DNA of 64,000 bases from positions 12,911,012-12,975,011 of the forward strand of contig NW_024040928.1 of the NCBI RefSeq assembly GCF_014851395.1, given 5' to 3'. The position numbers were made by a program, and so were the translations under genes. Numbering within the stretch: the first letter of the stretch is position 1; the number at the start of each line of letters is the position of its first letter. Below, piece after piece: positions 8,749 through 21,300 of this stretch. The notes below the pieces were generated by a model. It was not told the origin of the DNA. It searched no databases and saw only the letters and a program-made list of their open reading frames with translations. This stretch comes from Micropterus salmoides (taxonomy: Eukaryota; Chordata; Actinopteri; Centrarchiformes; Centrarchidae).

Positions 8749-11700
8749 GTATGTAGTGAACCGTGAAGCCTGTAGAACAGCTAATGTGAACCTCCCTTCT
8801 GCCTGTCTGCCCTTCCCCTCATTTGGTTCAATTATAACATTACATGGGTGCAATGATTCCCCCGAAACTTTCATTAGCTGGCAAATTTGTTTGGATCTTA
8901 ACAGAAGCCTTTCCCGGCTATAGAGCTCCACCAGAGTCACTGTCATAAAAGTGATTTATTTCTGAAAATGCTATACATTCTCTTTTACTCTCTGAACCCT
9001 TGGTTAGCTAACATACTGTCCAAGGTACAACGCAGTCAGATTTAGTTTACATCGGTGTTAAATAATCAACATGCAGTATAGCATCATGTCCTTATTGTCC
9101 AGGGAATGATAAAATCAAGGGCAACTGGACTTGGCTGAAGATACTCGAAGAAGTTTCGTCTCATATCGGAGATGAGATGTTAGGTTGCTACAGAGGTTTA
9201 ATTGCTGAGTTTCCCTACCAGTCAGTCAGAACAGAAGAAGTCTCACAGATGAGGGATGAAACGTCTTCGAGTATTGTCAACCAAGTCCAGTTGCCCTTGA
9301 TTTTAACATTCCTTGGATAACTATGACCTGAATGACTGAAAACCTTCACAGATGTCTGAGTGTAAGTTTTCCAGTTAACAAACCTGAATAAACCAGAAAT
9401 GAATACTTATAGGTTTTGAATGCTCTTGTCATTCTTAGATATTTACCAGCAAGCTTACATAGTTGCTGGTAGAAGGTGGCATTCATCAAAAATTATTGGC
9501 AGAAGACTATTGGTTAACATTTTACTCACAAATGTTAAAAGTGATTTACCATAGTATCAATCAGGGCAAGCAACGTGAGCCGTCAGCTAGACAGTATGCT
9601 TCAAAAAAAGTGCTTGTCAGATGGTCAAGTAGCATTGGAAACACTTTCCCTCCACATGCTTATGATGTCTGAACTAAGGGTGTGCGTCTGACAATTTCTT
9701 TCCAAAACTGACAATGTGACACTCACACCCACTTACGGCAGTGATTTTCCGGGGGAGATTGGGAGGTGAGAAAGCTTCTTTCTTTCAGTCTTCCTTTTCA
9801 TATGTACAAACTACCTCAACACTATGAATGCCTTTCAGGAAAGATTGTCCAAAGTGCGGGCGATTATCCGCATTTTAATGATTATCACCCCTCGTCTCTT
9901 TTCTCACGACAGCTGGCTTTTCACCCCACCAGAACAGCTTAAAAACGTTTGTCATCCAGCATGGCTGGACAGCGTTCTATGAGGTAGTTTGTTTCAAGCA
10001 AACTCCCGCCTTCTTTACCTATACCGCTTATCTGGAAGTAAAATTAAAAGTAAATGCACTCACAATGTCAGTTATAATCATTGATGATCTTTGTGTGTGC
10101 AAACACAGTAAGTACATTTGTCAAAGGTAAAAATGGCAATGACAAATAATGTTTGGCCCTTTTCACTTTGTGATTGGATTGTTTTGAAAGATATTGCCAT
10201 AAAACCCGATAGCAGAGTCTGCATACCCATAACTCAACAAGGAAGTTGTTCCTGTAACTGATAGGAATGATAATCAAAAATGTACTTATATGGAAAAGGC
10301 CCAGGTTTGCATGTTCTGCACTTACACTGTGGTTTGTGTTGGTGATTCTTTAAGTTGGTGCCAGTAATGGTTTGTCTTATGGTTTCAAACTCTTCTCAAA
10401 TGTGATGTTGTGTCTGTTCATGCACAAGAACAATAATACGGAGAATGATATCATAATAATATTCCAATCTAGACTGCCTGCTCTGCTGAGTTACCCTGAA
10501 GGGATTTAGCGTGGTCACAGTGATAATGATATTTTGTCTGCCCCCGTTTTTGTGTTACACCAGTAAAAAGTGAATAGAATGTCACTGAGTCTTGCCACAG
10601 CGCTGAGTAACGGGACACAGTGTGGATGAGGAAACAAAGGTGTCGGGAGAAAGAGAAGGTGTAATCAGATAAGCACTGGTGTTCTCGGTCTGTGAACACA
10701 GTGGGAATAATTTAATCTGTTTGTTGGTTTTTGAAAGTGATGAAGCTGGAACAAATGTAGCACAGTTTCTACAAGGCATCGGCCTGATATTTTCTTCACA
10801 TGGAAACGTGTTTTAGATTTATATATCCCAAGGGCTTGAAGGTTACACTTGTCATCACTGTTTCATCAGTACCTCTGCATTTATATTCTGCAAATTCTTT
10901 CATACAATATGTGTGTGTTCTCTACCTTGGGTGGCTGTTGTTAGGCCTTGGGATTCTATCTGATAGTATTCAGGGTAGATTAGCAGAGATAGAAGGAGAC
11001 TAATATTGCGTGTTTGTATCATCTCCTCTTTGCTGCGTAACCTTTGCAGTTGCTGTTAACCCCGCTCATTTTCACTTTTAATTAAAAACAACGTGACCCT
11101 TTTTTTCTCCTTTCCTCTCTTGCCCTACTTTACCTTACCCCCCTCCTTGTTTGCCTCCATCTGTTCTTCCTACAGGTTACAGTCCAGCCTGGGATGTGTG
11201 CAGTCTGCTCGGTCAGTGTGAGGGCTATGGAGACCTGGAGGCCCGGCAGGAGCTTTTAGCCTTCGCTCTCACCCATTGTCCCCCTGACAACATCCACGGC
11301 CTCCTGGCTGCCTCCAGTGATCTGCAAACTCAGGTCGCTCTTCATCTTTCATTGTGGTTTGACCAATAAAGCTTTTTATAAACCAGTACCGATACTTGGC
11401 ATATATACAGTAGTTATGTAGTTATTTTCTTTTTACAACTAGAGCTAATACCATTATTTTGTACTAATAGTTAATATCTTATATACAAAATGATGACCTG
11501 AATCAGCAAACAGCCAAAACCATTTAAGAGGTCCAGTCACCATTGAAATCCTAATTTGTAACACTAATTACTAAAATTGTAATAACTACTCTAATAACTT
11601 AAATTGAGTGAATATTAATCTCTTGGTCTAGCCTAGCATAACATACAACTTGATCATGGACCAGGTGCTTTCTTATCATGTGCCGTCATGCTGTTGCGGT

Positions 11701-14700
11701 AGGCGACTAGAAATATCGTTCTACGAGATTTTGTCACACCCCTAACTGTATTCCGTCCTGTCAGAATAGGAAATTGTTGAATTTCAAATAAGTTCAATTC
11801 TGGTTACTTTTTATATTTTAACTGAGACTATTTGCCTGTGGTTCGCAGCTGTCTTGTACTTTTCGCTTTAAACATACTGTGTGGCAAAGCAACTGTGGGC
11901 CAATGGGCAGTGTTTTGAGAGAAGAAGTTAGTCAGTAAAGGAAAGAATATGACAAAACAGGGGATTAAAAAAACAAAACAGGAACTAGACAATGACCTTT
12001 TTATATTAGTACTGAAAGACATCGGCACAATACTGACTCAAAAATGTTTTTTAAGGAACACAGTGAAAACCATTGTGTTTTTTACGTTACGTTATAACCA
12101 CATATCAGTTTAACCACGAATCCAACGAGATTGCTGTGCTAAAACAGTAGGTTGTGTAACAAAACACCAAATCTCATCTTTTGTTTTCCTTCTTCCTCCT
12201 CCCTCCTCCTTTCTGGCCTCCAGGTGTTGTACCAGGCAGTTAACTATCAAATGGAGCCTGTTATTAAGGAGAGTGGACGAGAGGTCGACGGGACAGACTC
12301 CGCAAAGGTTTGTGCGTCTCCATATGTTTTTTTTTCTGTATGTTAATATGATTACCATACCTCTGCTGTTTGTCTGAGTTGTATCTTCTGCTATTCCAGT
12401 GTGGGTGTGTCCCTGTCCTTTTGTTCGGTTTGTGTGTTTTCCAATTGCTCCATATTTGATGAGGTGTAAATCTAGTGTTAAGGTTGCTCAGCTCTCGTGG
12501 TTTATTTATGCCTCCCCTTCTCCTCCCCAGCGCCAGCTTTATGATGCCTTGAGTGGGTGTTAATGTTTCATGACTTGCATTGCATCCCCTTTGTGTGTGG
12601 ATGTGTGCTCATTTGAAGCCGTCTGTTGTCATTTTATTGCTGTATTGATGTCGGTACTCCTCACTTGTGTGTATTTAAACTCTAGATGAGTGTGTGCGTG
12701 CACACTGTAGAGGTGCATTTATTTTTCTGTGTGGGTGTGTGTGTTTTTCTTTACATCTTGAGTGTATGTTTGTTTGAGTTCCTTTCATTTTCTGACCCTC
12801 AATCCCCTGTCAAATAAAGTATTGATGAAAGGCACTAAATGATTTGGCCCCGGTCCACCGGCTCTCTAAATTTGGTTTTAAAATCCTTTTCAATTGTGCA
12901 GCAGCCAACACACCATGGAAACTATTGGTGCGCTTTCAAAAATACTCCAAGAATGCAATTCATAGTGCAATGCACCATTCACCTGTTCATTTTAGTTAAT
13001 TTTAAAGATGATGAAAACGTTGTGAAAGGGGTTTGTTTTTTTGGTCCTTTAGTTCTTATTATTGTCGGAATGGCTGAACAATGTAGGCAAGATTGATCAA
13101 GCTTGAATGTAGATTTGACAATATCCTACTTTGGAATAGTTTGACATTTTGAAAAATCTGTTTATTTGCTTTCTGCCAGAGAGTTAGATGAGAAGATTGA
13201 TACCACTCTCATGACTGTCCATTAAATATGAAGCTACAGACAGTTGGAAGGTAACATAATACACCTACCAGCACCTCTGAGGCTCACATATTAAAACATT
13301 ATATTTCGTTTATTTAATCTGTACAGAAATATAAGTGTATGTGCCAGACTATTTCTTGGCTGGGAGCCACTGCAAGGCAACCAGCAGAGATCCCAGGAAG
13401 TTACTGCTCAGAGCCTAGAAGTAGTCAGGCGGATAACCCCCTGTAAAACAGTAAATTGACATTTTTACGCTTTGGTTTTAGTGAGATATGGAGGTGCCGG
13501 TAGGTTGATTTTGCTATGCTTGAATAGATCAAGGCTGACTGTTTCCCCCTGCTTCCAGTCTTTATGCTAAGCTAATCTAACTGGCTGCTGGCTGTATATA
13601 CGACAGACAGATATATGAGTGGTAACACCAGAGAGCAAATAAGCATATTTCTCAAAATGTCAAACTTTTGCTTTAAGAAACAAGCAATTGTGTTTTGAAG
13701 GTGTTGGGGTCAATGAAAGTTTTTTTTTTAAATTTATTTATTTTTTTATGTGTAATCCTAGTCATGTAATGAATCTGCCCCACACCGACTACAACTACAC
13801 AACCAAGCACTTACTCTGTGACTTTTCACACACAAGTTCTGGACAAGTGCTCACTGTCTGTCTCTCAGGCAGGGATGCGAGGGCTCTGTGCTGCCTAAAC
13901 ACTGCATATTGTAATTCCCTTATGCAGTATAAAAACAAACTGACAAACACAAAGAGCCCTGCAGATTATTGAAGTGTTCATTTCAAGTACCTAATATGAA
14001 ATTGAACACAACCATGTCTAATACCACACTGATCCTCAAGAGTCCTCAGTATAACAGTACAGATGTAGCGATCAGAGAAACACCTCTGCTTTTTCATTTG
14101 CAAGAAAAATACACATTTCAGAGGATCCTGTAGCACTAATGCAGGGATGATTTCAAGTGGTAAAGACTCTTCCAGTGGCTCGTACTCCAGGGACACCTGA
14201 GTGACACACTAGAATAAGCTGGCTGTCATGTTTTTTTGTGCATCCTGTCACCTCTGTCACCTGCTTTGCCTGCAGGCTTGCGCTCCCTCTGTGGGCTCCC
14301 CTGTGGGGACAGCGGGGCACCTGCTGCACAGGACTACTGCTAAGACCATGGAAGTGCTGACCACCACAGGACTGACCACCAAGGCCGTCCTGACCGCAGT
14401 CAGCGACCACCGCTGGTGGAAGGAATCGCTCAACTACCTCCGGCCACAGCATGTAAGATCACTGTTTTTTATTGATGTGATCTGTGGTGAAGCAGAAGTC
14501 AAGGGCAATAAAGTGTCGAGTTAACTAACTAACTTGTGGTTCTAAATGTGTGTGGTTTTAGTTTGTTGTATTGACATGTGTGTTTATTGATGCATAAACA
14601 GTAGTGTGTGCAACAATAACAAAACAATGACTGCAGATGTATTTGCTTTACGCTTGTTTTTAACGCTGTTGTTTCCGTAGCTGCACAGTATGTATGTTTG

Positions 14701-17700
14701 ACAGTGTGTGTAAAAAGATACATTTGCAAGTCTGCCCATGCTCCCATATCTCATACACTCTTTCTCCCAGACTTCACAGGCCTCGTCTAAAAAACAACCA
14801 ATCAAGAGCTCATCTCCTGCATAATTAATTGGCCCAACTGTTGAATATTTCAATATCTGGTGGTTTGCTGGCGGCTGGACTAGCTCAGTGGTCGCCGGGG
14901 CAGAGATTGATGGCGTCTCTGGTCTTGGCAGCCATTTGGGGCGCGGGGGAGGAGGTGGTGGTGGTGGGGGGCGGGTGGCGGGTGCACATGTTTCTAAGGA
15001 AGGCGAAAAACGGAGAGGATGTGAGCTGTGGGACAGAGAGAGATGACAGTGCTGTGGGCATGTTGTGAAAGTTTAATGATGTTTTGATGGCTCCTCAGGG
15101 TCATGGCGCAGGAGCCACCAGTCAGGAAGGGGCGTGTGAGAACTCCAACCTGGAGCGTCAAGGCTGCAGCCCCTTTTATCAGGAACTCATTGATGATCCC
15201 TATGTAGACCCGGTGAGTGGCTTAAAACCAGTGTGTCTCACGGCTCATTATTTTTTCTTCCTCTTCAAATTCCTGTTCTTCTTATTTCTCCTCCTTTTTT
15301 CCCCCTCAGGCCACCTTCTTAAATTACAGCAACAATGCCTGAGTAGGTTTATGACTTAAGGCATTTAATTAGATTTTTGTTTGTCCTATAACTCATAAAT
15401 TCCTTCAAAAACAGTGTTGAGACAAAATGAATATTGATTTCAGACTAAGTCATTTTAATGCCAAAAGCAATTTGGAAGTACTAACGGTACTTTGCAGGAA
15501 AAGACGGATGAACTTAAGAAGGATGGTATGTTAACGGCAAACAAAATCGGAGATGTAGTTTTAAAAAAAAACAACAGAATTATACTGTATGCATTAGATG
15601 GAGGGGGGGAGGTGAAAGTATTAAAATCCTAAAGGAAAGAATATTGATGAAAGGAGTTATGGATGTAGAAAAGAACAAAAGTAAGAAAAGGAGTAGTTTG
15701 ACCTTTATGCCTATAAAATGGTTGCCCTGGGCTCTGACTGGGCTTTTTACTCCGAGACACAAATCATGTGGATAGCTAAAAGAGTGGACGCGGGGGGAAA
15801 CAGAGAAGGCCGATACATCTCTTCTCATGACATTTTAATAGGCCTCTCCAAATCCCTTCCTCCGCTCCATCTCCAACGTTCATCCATCTTCCATCATCCA
15901 TCTACCAATAATGGCTCCCCGCGTCCATCTGTCTATGAGCCGGCTGATCAATGGGATTGGTTTTTACCTTAACACTTCCAATGAAGGAAATGGTGAGGGA
16001 GGACAGGCTGATTGAGAGAGAAAGAGAGACAAATGCAACAAGACAGAAAGATGGATAGAGCAAGAGCGGCGAAGAAAGACAAGAAACACTGCGTGCTAAA
16101 GCGAGAGCTCTGAGGCCGGCGAGAGCACAAACGTCATTGTTCACCTCTCAGACACTTTAGAATTAACTTGGCATACAAGAATCCTATAAATGAATTATCA
16201 AAAGGCCCTGCGTTAAAAGGCTTCATTGGGCTCTGAAGTTCATTTGTTTACTCCGTCTCTCATCTGTCTGACTGGAAATTAAGACGCTCAGTCACCTTAA
16301 TCACATCTCCCTGTGTCATTTTCCGATCTGCGCTCCCCGCTTTTGGGATTCGCTCGGTGCAATAATAACTATTAGGTAGTTATTTATCACCCTCTCCTGT
16401 CCCTTCTTTCCTTTAGAGTCAAGATGTGTACAAGTCCTACAAAGATGTGCCTCAGGAAAACTTTGCTGAGGTTTTGCTGAGGACCGGCAAGCTGGCTGAG
16501 ACTAAAACTGAAGGAAAAACGTTGTTTCCTGCCACTGAGGGTAAGCATGCAGAAAAGGCCTACACTAGTTACACGCACAGGTACTTATATCTATAGATAG
16601 TATAGCGTGGCCTTTTTCTGTGGGCAGCACCCAACTAATTTTAGAATCACTTGTCATTGAAGTCATCTGTCGCGCAGCTTGAGCCACATGGCTGCGATCT
16701 AGTTTTTAAATAATATTGGAGCAGTACTTTGTTGCTACTGTAGTCTTGACTGAGACTGTGGTGTGATAGAAATAAAAACTGAACTTTGCCGCAGAACAGA
16801 CACACCATATTGTCTGCATCTTCCAGCCATCTGCGGCGCCAGGTTTTTTCTTCTGTTTTTTTCTTCGTGCTTTCTGTTCATAGTAGAGTTGCACAAAGTA
16901 TAAGGCTGCCTTTCTCTTTCTTGTCAACACTTTGGAGGATGTGTTCATCTTGATCAAATCAACTTTATTGGAATTGTCAGTGGACAAAACCAACCAGGGG
17001 TTACATTTTTAAGCTCAGTGTGAGTGCCCATGTCGTGGCCGATTGATTGACCCATACAGTATGAGCATAGATGTTGTACATTTTGGATGTGCAGAAACTG
17101 ATCAGAACCTATTATTTGAGTTAACACAACCTACAAGATTTATAAAAACAAACGGTGCTTGCATATCTTTAAGGTAGCTCCAAAATGAAAGTTGAGAGTC
17201 TTTCAAAGTTATTTGTAGCTGCTTAATAGATCATTTTGGAAAATCAGGTCCTAAATATTTGTCTTAATTTCACTTTATTTATTTTGTGAATCATTGCTAC
17301 AGTGATTTGGCAACCTCTCACCTGTTGGCTTGCTAGTGAGCTATTCCTGAATTTAGAAATGCATGGCTTCTTTTTGTAATATCTAAAAAGTGCTTTCTAA
17401 ACGTTAAAGCTACACCGAGTGAGTGGTTGTGCAAGGAGTTGTTCCTTAGTGCTCCGTCTTAGTGAAACTGGTATTTGCAGAAAGCACAGTATTTCTGTAG
17501 TCACCCTGCCCTCTCCTCTCCTCATCCGTCTAGCCAGGGAGCCCATATGTGGTGGACTAGGGGACAACATGGGAAGAATAGCCTCATATTGATTAATTAA
17601 TGTATACCCACGCATCCCACGGCAACAGTAAATAATGACACGTCACTGCAGCGATACCAGAGAGATACCATCAAGTCAAAACATCAAGGCCACGCTGCGT

Positions 17701-18290
17701 GATGGATCGCAGCTGCTCGCCAAAATCAATGCCACTACAAAAATAAAGAGCAAACTCGTGTGTGTCTGTGCATTGGTGTGTGTGTTTGAATACTAATACG
17801 TGGACACTGAAGAATGTGAGGCGCACTCTTTAACCATGGAGTGCTAATGTGTAGGTATGCATATGCACATCACTCACTCACTCACTCACTCACTCACAAG
17901 TAAACACATTCACACACATTCCACCAAATCCAAGCCCTCTCTCTCTCTCTGCCGCTGCTGTCATTCAATGAGTATCTCTCTTCTTAAAAGTCACCTTCCC
18001 TTCGGAGCTGCCGCGGAGTGCGACGTGTCGAGAAAGAGAAAAGCCGATCTGGACGGCACCGCGCCCGATAACAACCTTCAATTAATGACTCCCACATCGG
18101 CCCGCCACGCCGGCTGTCCTCAAAAACAGACTAGGAGATGGCCTTTAAGAAAATAAATATATTGATTTTTCACCTGGCCCAGATAAGGTGGAGGTAATTA
18201 ATGATGACACAAGTGGGAAGTGACTCAATGGGATTGAGTTGAGTAAGGTGCAGAAGCAAACACTTGATGTGATGGGAAACAGAGGCAGAG

Positions 18291-18353
<63 letters not shown>

Positions 18354-21300
18354 GCATGGACTGCTGCCATTTGCTGCATGTTGACCAGACCATAATCAGT
18401 TGTTTTTCACACTGCCTGCACAGGTGAAATAGTAATAAGTCACTGTCCCACCATCCAGCTAACAATTTATCCAATTTAGCTGACACAGGAAGCACTAGTG
18501 AGTTTATGTATGTGTGGACGCACACAAACACACCGGTGCTCACACACCCACCCCTCCACATGTCTCTTTATCACCCTCCCTATTTTCCCCTCTCTCTCAC
18601 AAGCAGAAATACGGTATGCTTTTAAGTCGGGGTTATCTGTTCGGTGTGCGCGCATGTGTGTGTTTACCCCTCTGGTAATTCCTGTCCCGATGGTATCAGT
18701 AGCTTTAGAGAGGCATGTAATCAGCTCATTCTGAGGTGTAGCTCATTGAAACCCGGGGGGTAGGAGAGGAGGGGAGAGGAAAACGAGAAAAGGTGGAGGG
18801 TGGGCATTCTGCTTAAGAGAGCTGTTATGGCTCTTTAAACTGGTGCATCACTCCATCCCTGTTCACACATGCATATACTAAACCACCAGCTACACGTGTC
18901 AGATATTGGCTTGTGTTTTCACATGTGCATATCAGTGTGCATTTTGTTCTACAGTATATGTCTTTTCCTTTTTCCCCGCCTCTGTCTCCCAGTGTCCATG
19001 CTCTACTTTCCTCTGTCTGTTCCATTTTGTCTCAGGCTCTTATCACCAACACAGGCTTTTGTTCTCCTTGGGTCTGCGACTACAAAGTGATTCTGCCTGC
19101 CTCTGCTTCTCTCTGCTTTCTCCCACTGTTTCTTCAGTGTGACTGAGTGAGTGAGTGAGTTAGAGAGTGAGTGTGTTTGTATGTGAGATTGTGCATCCTT
19201 GTGTTTGCCTGTTGTGGCCTCGAGGCCAGCGGAAAAAAGTCCATCCATGTGGCCAAAGTTCTGTCTCCATGTCCGGTGTCCCAATTCCATATTGCATACT
19301 AAATCTAAGCAGTTTCTAAATATGTATTAGATGAAAAAACACTGGTGTCAAAATCAAATATACTCAAATCCCTGTGCATACTAAAATATGCTTGATATTT
19401 TGACTGTGTTTTGAGTCTGTTGATGCATACTGCACAAAGGAAATGGAAGAGCGTATCACAGCTGCAGAATATAAAAACTCTTTGCATATGGGTGGGAGGG
19501 GGTGACTACAGCTTGAGGAATTGTTTGGGTTATTGTAAAAACACTTTTTCTTGTCTTTGTGAGGTTTAATGCTGCATTCATGCAACATCAGCATAATATG
19601 AAGGACAGGAAAACCTCCCTTTATTCCAACTTGGGAGTGCTAGCCTTGTCACAATTTAAATAGCCTAAATTAGCTAACTGCTTTGGAGTGGGCCATTAAA
19701 AGTTTAGTTAATGGGGCACATTTCCATTTTAAATGTCCTGAAACAATTGTATTAGTGCATTGCATTTTGAATTTTATGTAGATTTTAGATTTGTAGCCAT
19801 TTCGTCACCAGTTTGTTGACATTTCTGTACTTCTTTTTACCAAGTGGGAGGTATCTATGATTCTGAATTACTACTTGAAGACTGACATTGAGGCTATTTC
19901 TGACTGAGCAGCTTTTAATTCCCTTCTGAAAGATAGATTTCTCATTCCAAAGATGCAGCTTGATTTGTGTCCATTGGGCACACATTTTGCATCACCTTCT
20001 GTACATAACAGTTAGGTATATTCATGTAAGTACACAATGACAGTAAATATATAGTTTGACAAAGCATTCCCAACTTTTAGTCCACTTACTAGCCATATCA
20101 CAGTTTTCATCAGTGGATGGAGTTTGCTCATATCTTGTGGAGAGGGTTGAGATCTGTTGACAATTATTTTCATTAGAGATTGATACTGATTATTTTCTCA
20201 ATTAATCAATTAATGTTTGGTCTAAAAATTTCAGCAATTAGTGAAAAATGTGATGTCTTCACATGTCATGTTTTGTCCAACCAGTCATTTAAAACCCAAA
20301 CAGATCATACACGAAAATATTAACACATTTGAGAAGCAGAAGGCAGTAATTTGTGCCATTTCTGCTAGAAAATTGATCAATTGTTAAAATATACCTTTTA
20401 TTTTCAGTTGATTGAACTGTACTGTTGACATGTAAGCTGAGTAGCTGTTGTGATTTCATCCATAGATCTGGAAAAAGCTAATAAATGGAGCTTTAGTTGG
20501 GATTGTTTTGTCAAACAGCTATTTCCAAGGTCAAGAATGAACTGTCATGCTTAAGCAATGTAGAGCATACTTCATACAGTTAGTGTGTGTTTTGGTATTG
20601 GGACACAGCTGTAGATTGCCCGGGGAAACCTTAAGTCAAAAACTGCTTATTCAATATTGACATGACCTCTTGGCCATTTCAGGGGGTTAAAAGGACAAGT
20701 CTAAATCACTTAAATACAGATAATTTGGGGCTTTTACAATCAAACTCGTCTGCCTGTCTTTACCGTCAATATGCACACCCTAATTTGACATTCAGGGGAT
20801 TCAACTTTAAAGTGCACTTAGATGAAGTTTGGACTCATCTCGGGAGCACTTATTAGTAGTGGGCATGTACTTACTCTTTGAATAATGAATACTCTGTGCA
20901 AGAAACCATATGCATACGCGCGCGCGCACACACACACATTTGTACACAACATCTGCAAACACACAAGCGCACAGACAGGCACACAATAGCCCAGCGTGGA
21001 GATGGACAGAATCCTAGAACTCAGGGGAGATTTTTAATGATGCTTCTTGACTTTGTCTCCCCCCTTTTCTTCTTGTCTCTCTTTTCAACTCCCCTCTCTT
21101 TTGTCTGGCCCACAGAGAGGTGTGTTCTGTCAGGCACTGTCGTCTGGATTAAACAAACGAGGGATGAGACTCGTCCAATTGGGGGAGGGTTGGTTGTTAA
21201 TCCTCAATGCTTTAGTTAAGGTCTCTCTCCCCCCCTTACCTCTCTCTCTCCATCCCTCCATCCTTTTCCAGTTTTGCTGCAGCTGGCCAATGATGCATTT

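Larger units (their letters stand above)
16541..21271 (+). other. nbas: nbas intron, 4.7 kb
   Basis: It holds a (TCAC)n tract (17869-17897), a long (AC)n tract (18293-18345), a repeat-poor stretch around 17990-18240 and a TIR-bounded element (19276-20606). Around 16955 there is a CAATAAAG-type tail (minus strand) that resembles a LINE/SINE 3' end. Confidence 0.6.

Noticed and set aside
17869..17897. Regular short repeats as a CRISPR-like array
   Set aside because: Simple TCAC microsatellite without spacers; vertebrate DNA.
18145..18561. 138-codon minus-strand frame
   Set aside because: Its centre is a Cys/Val run translated from the (AC)n microsatellite; not coding.
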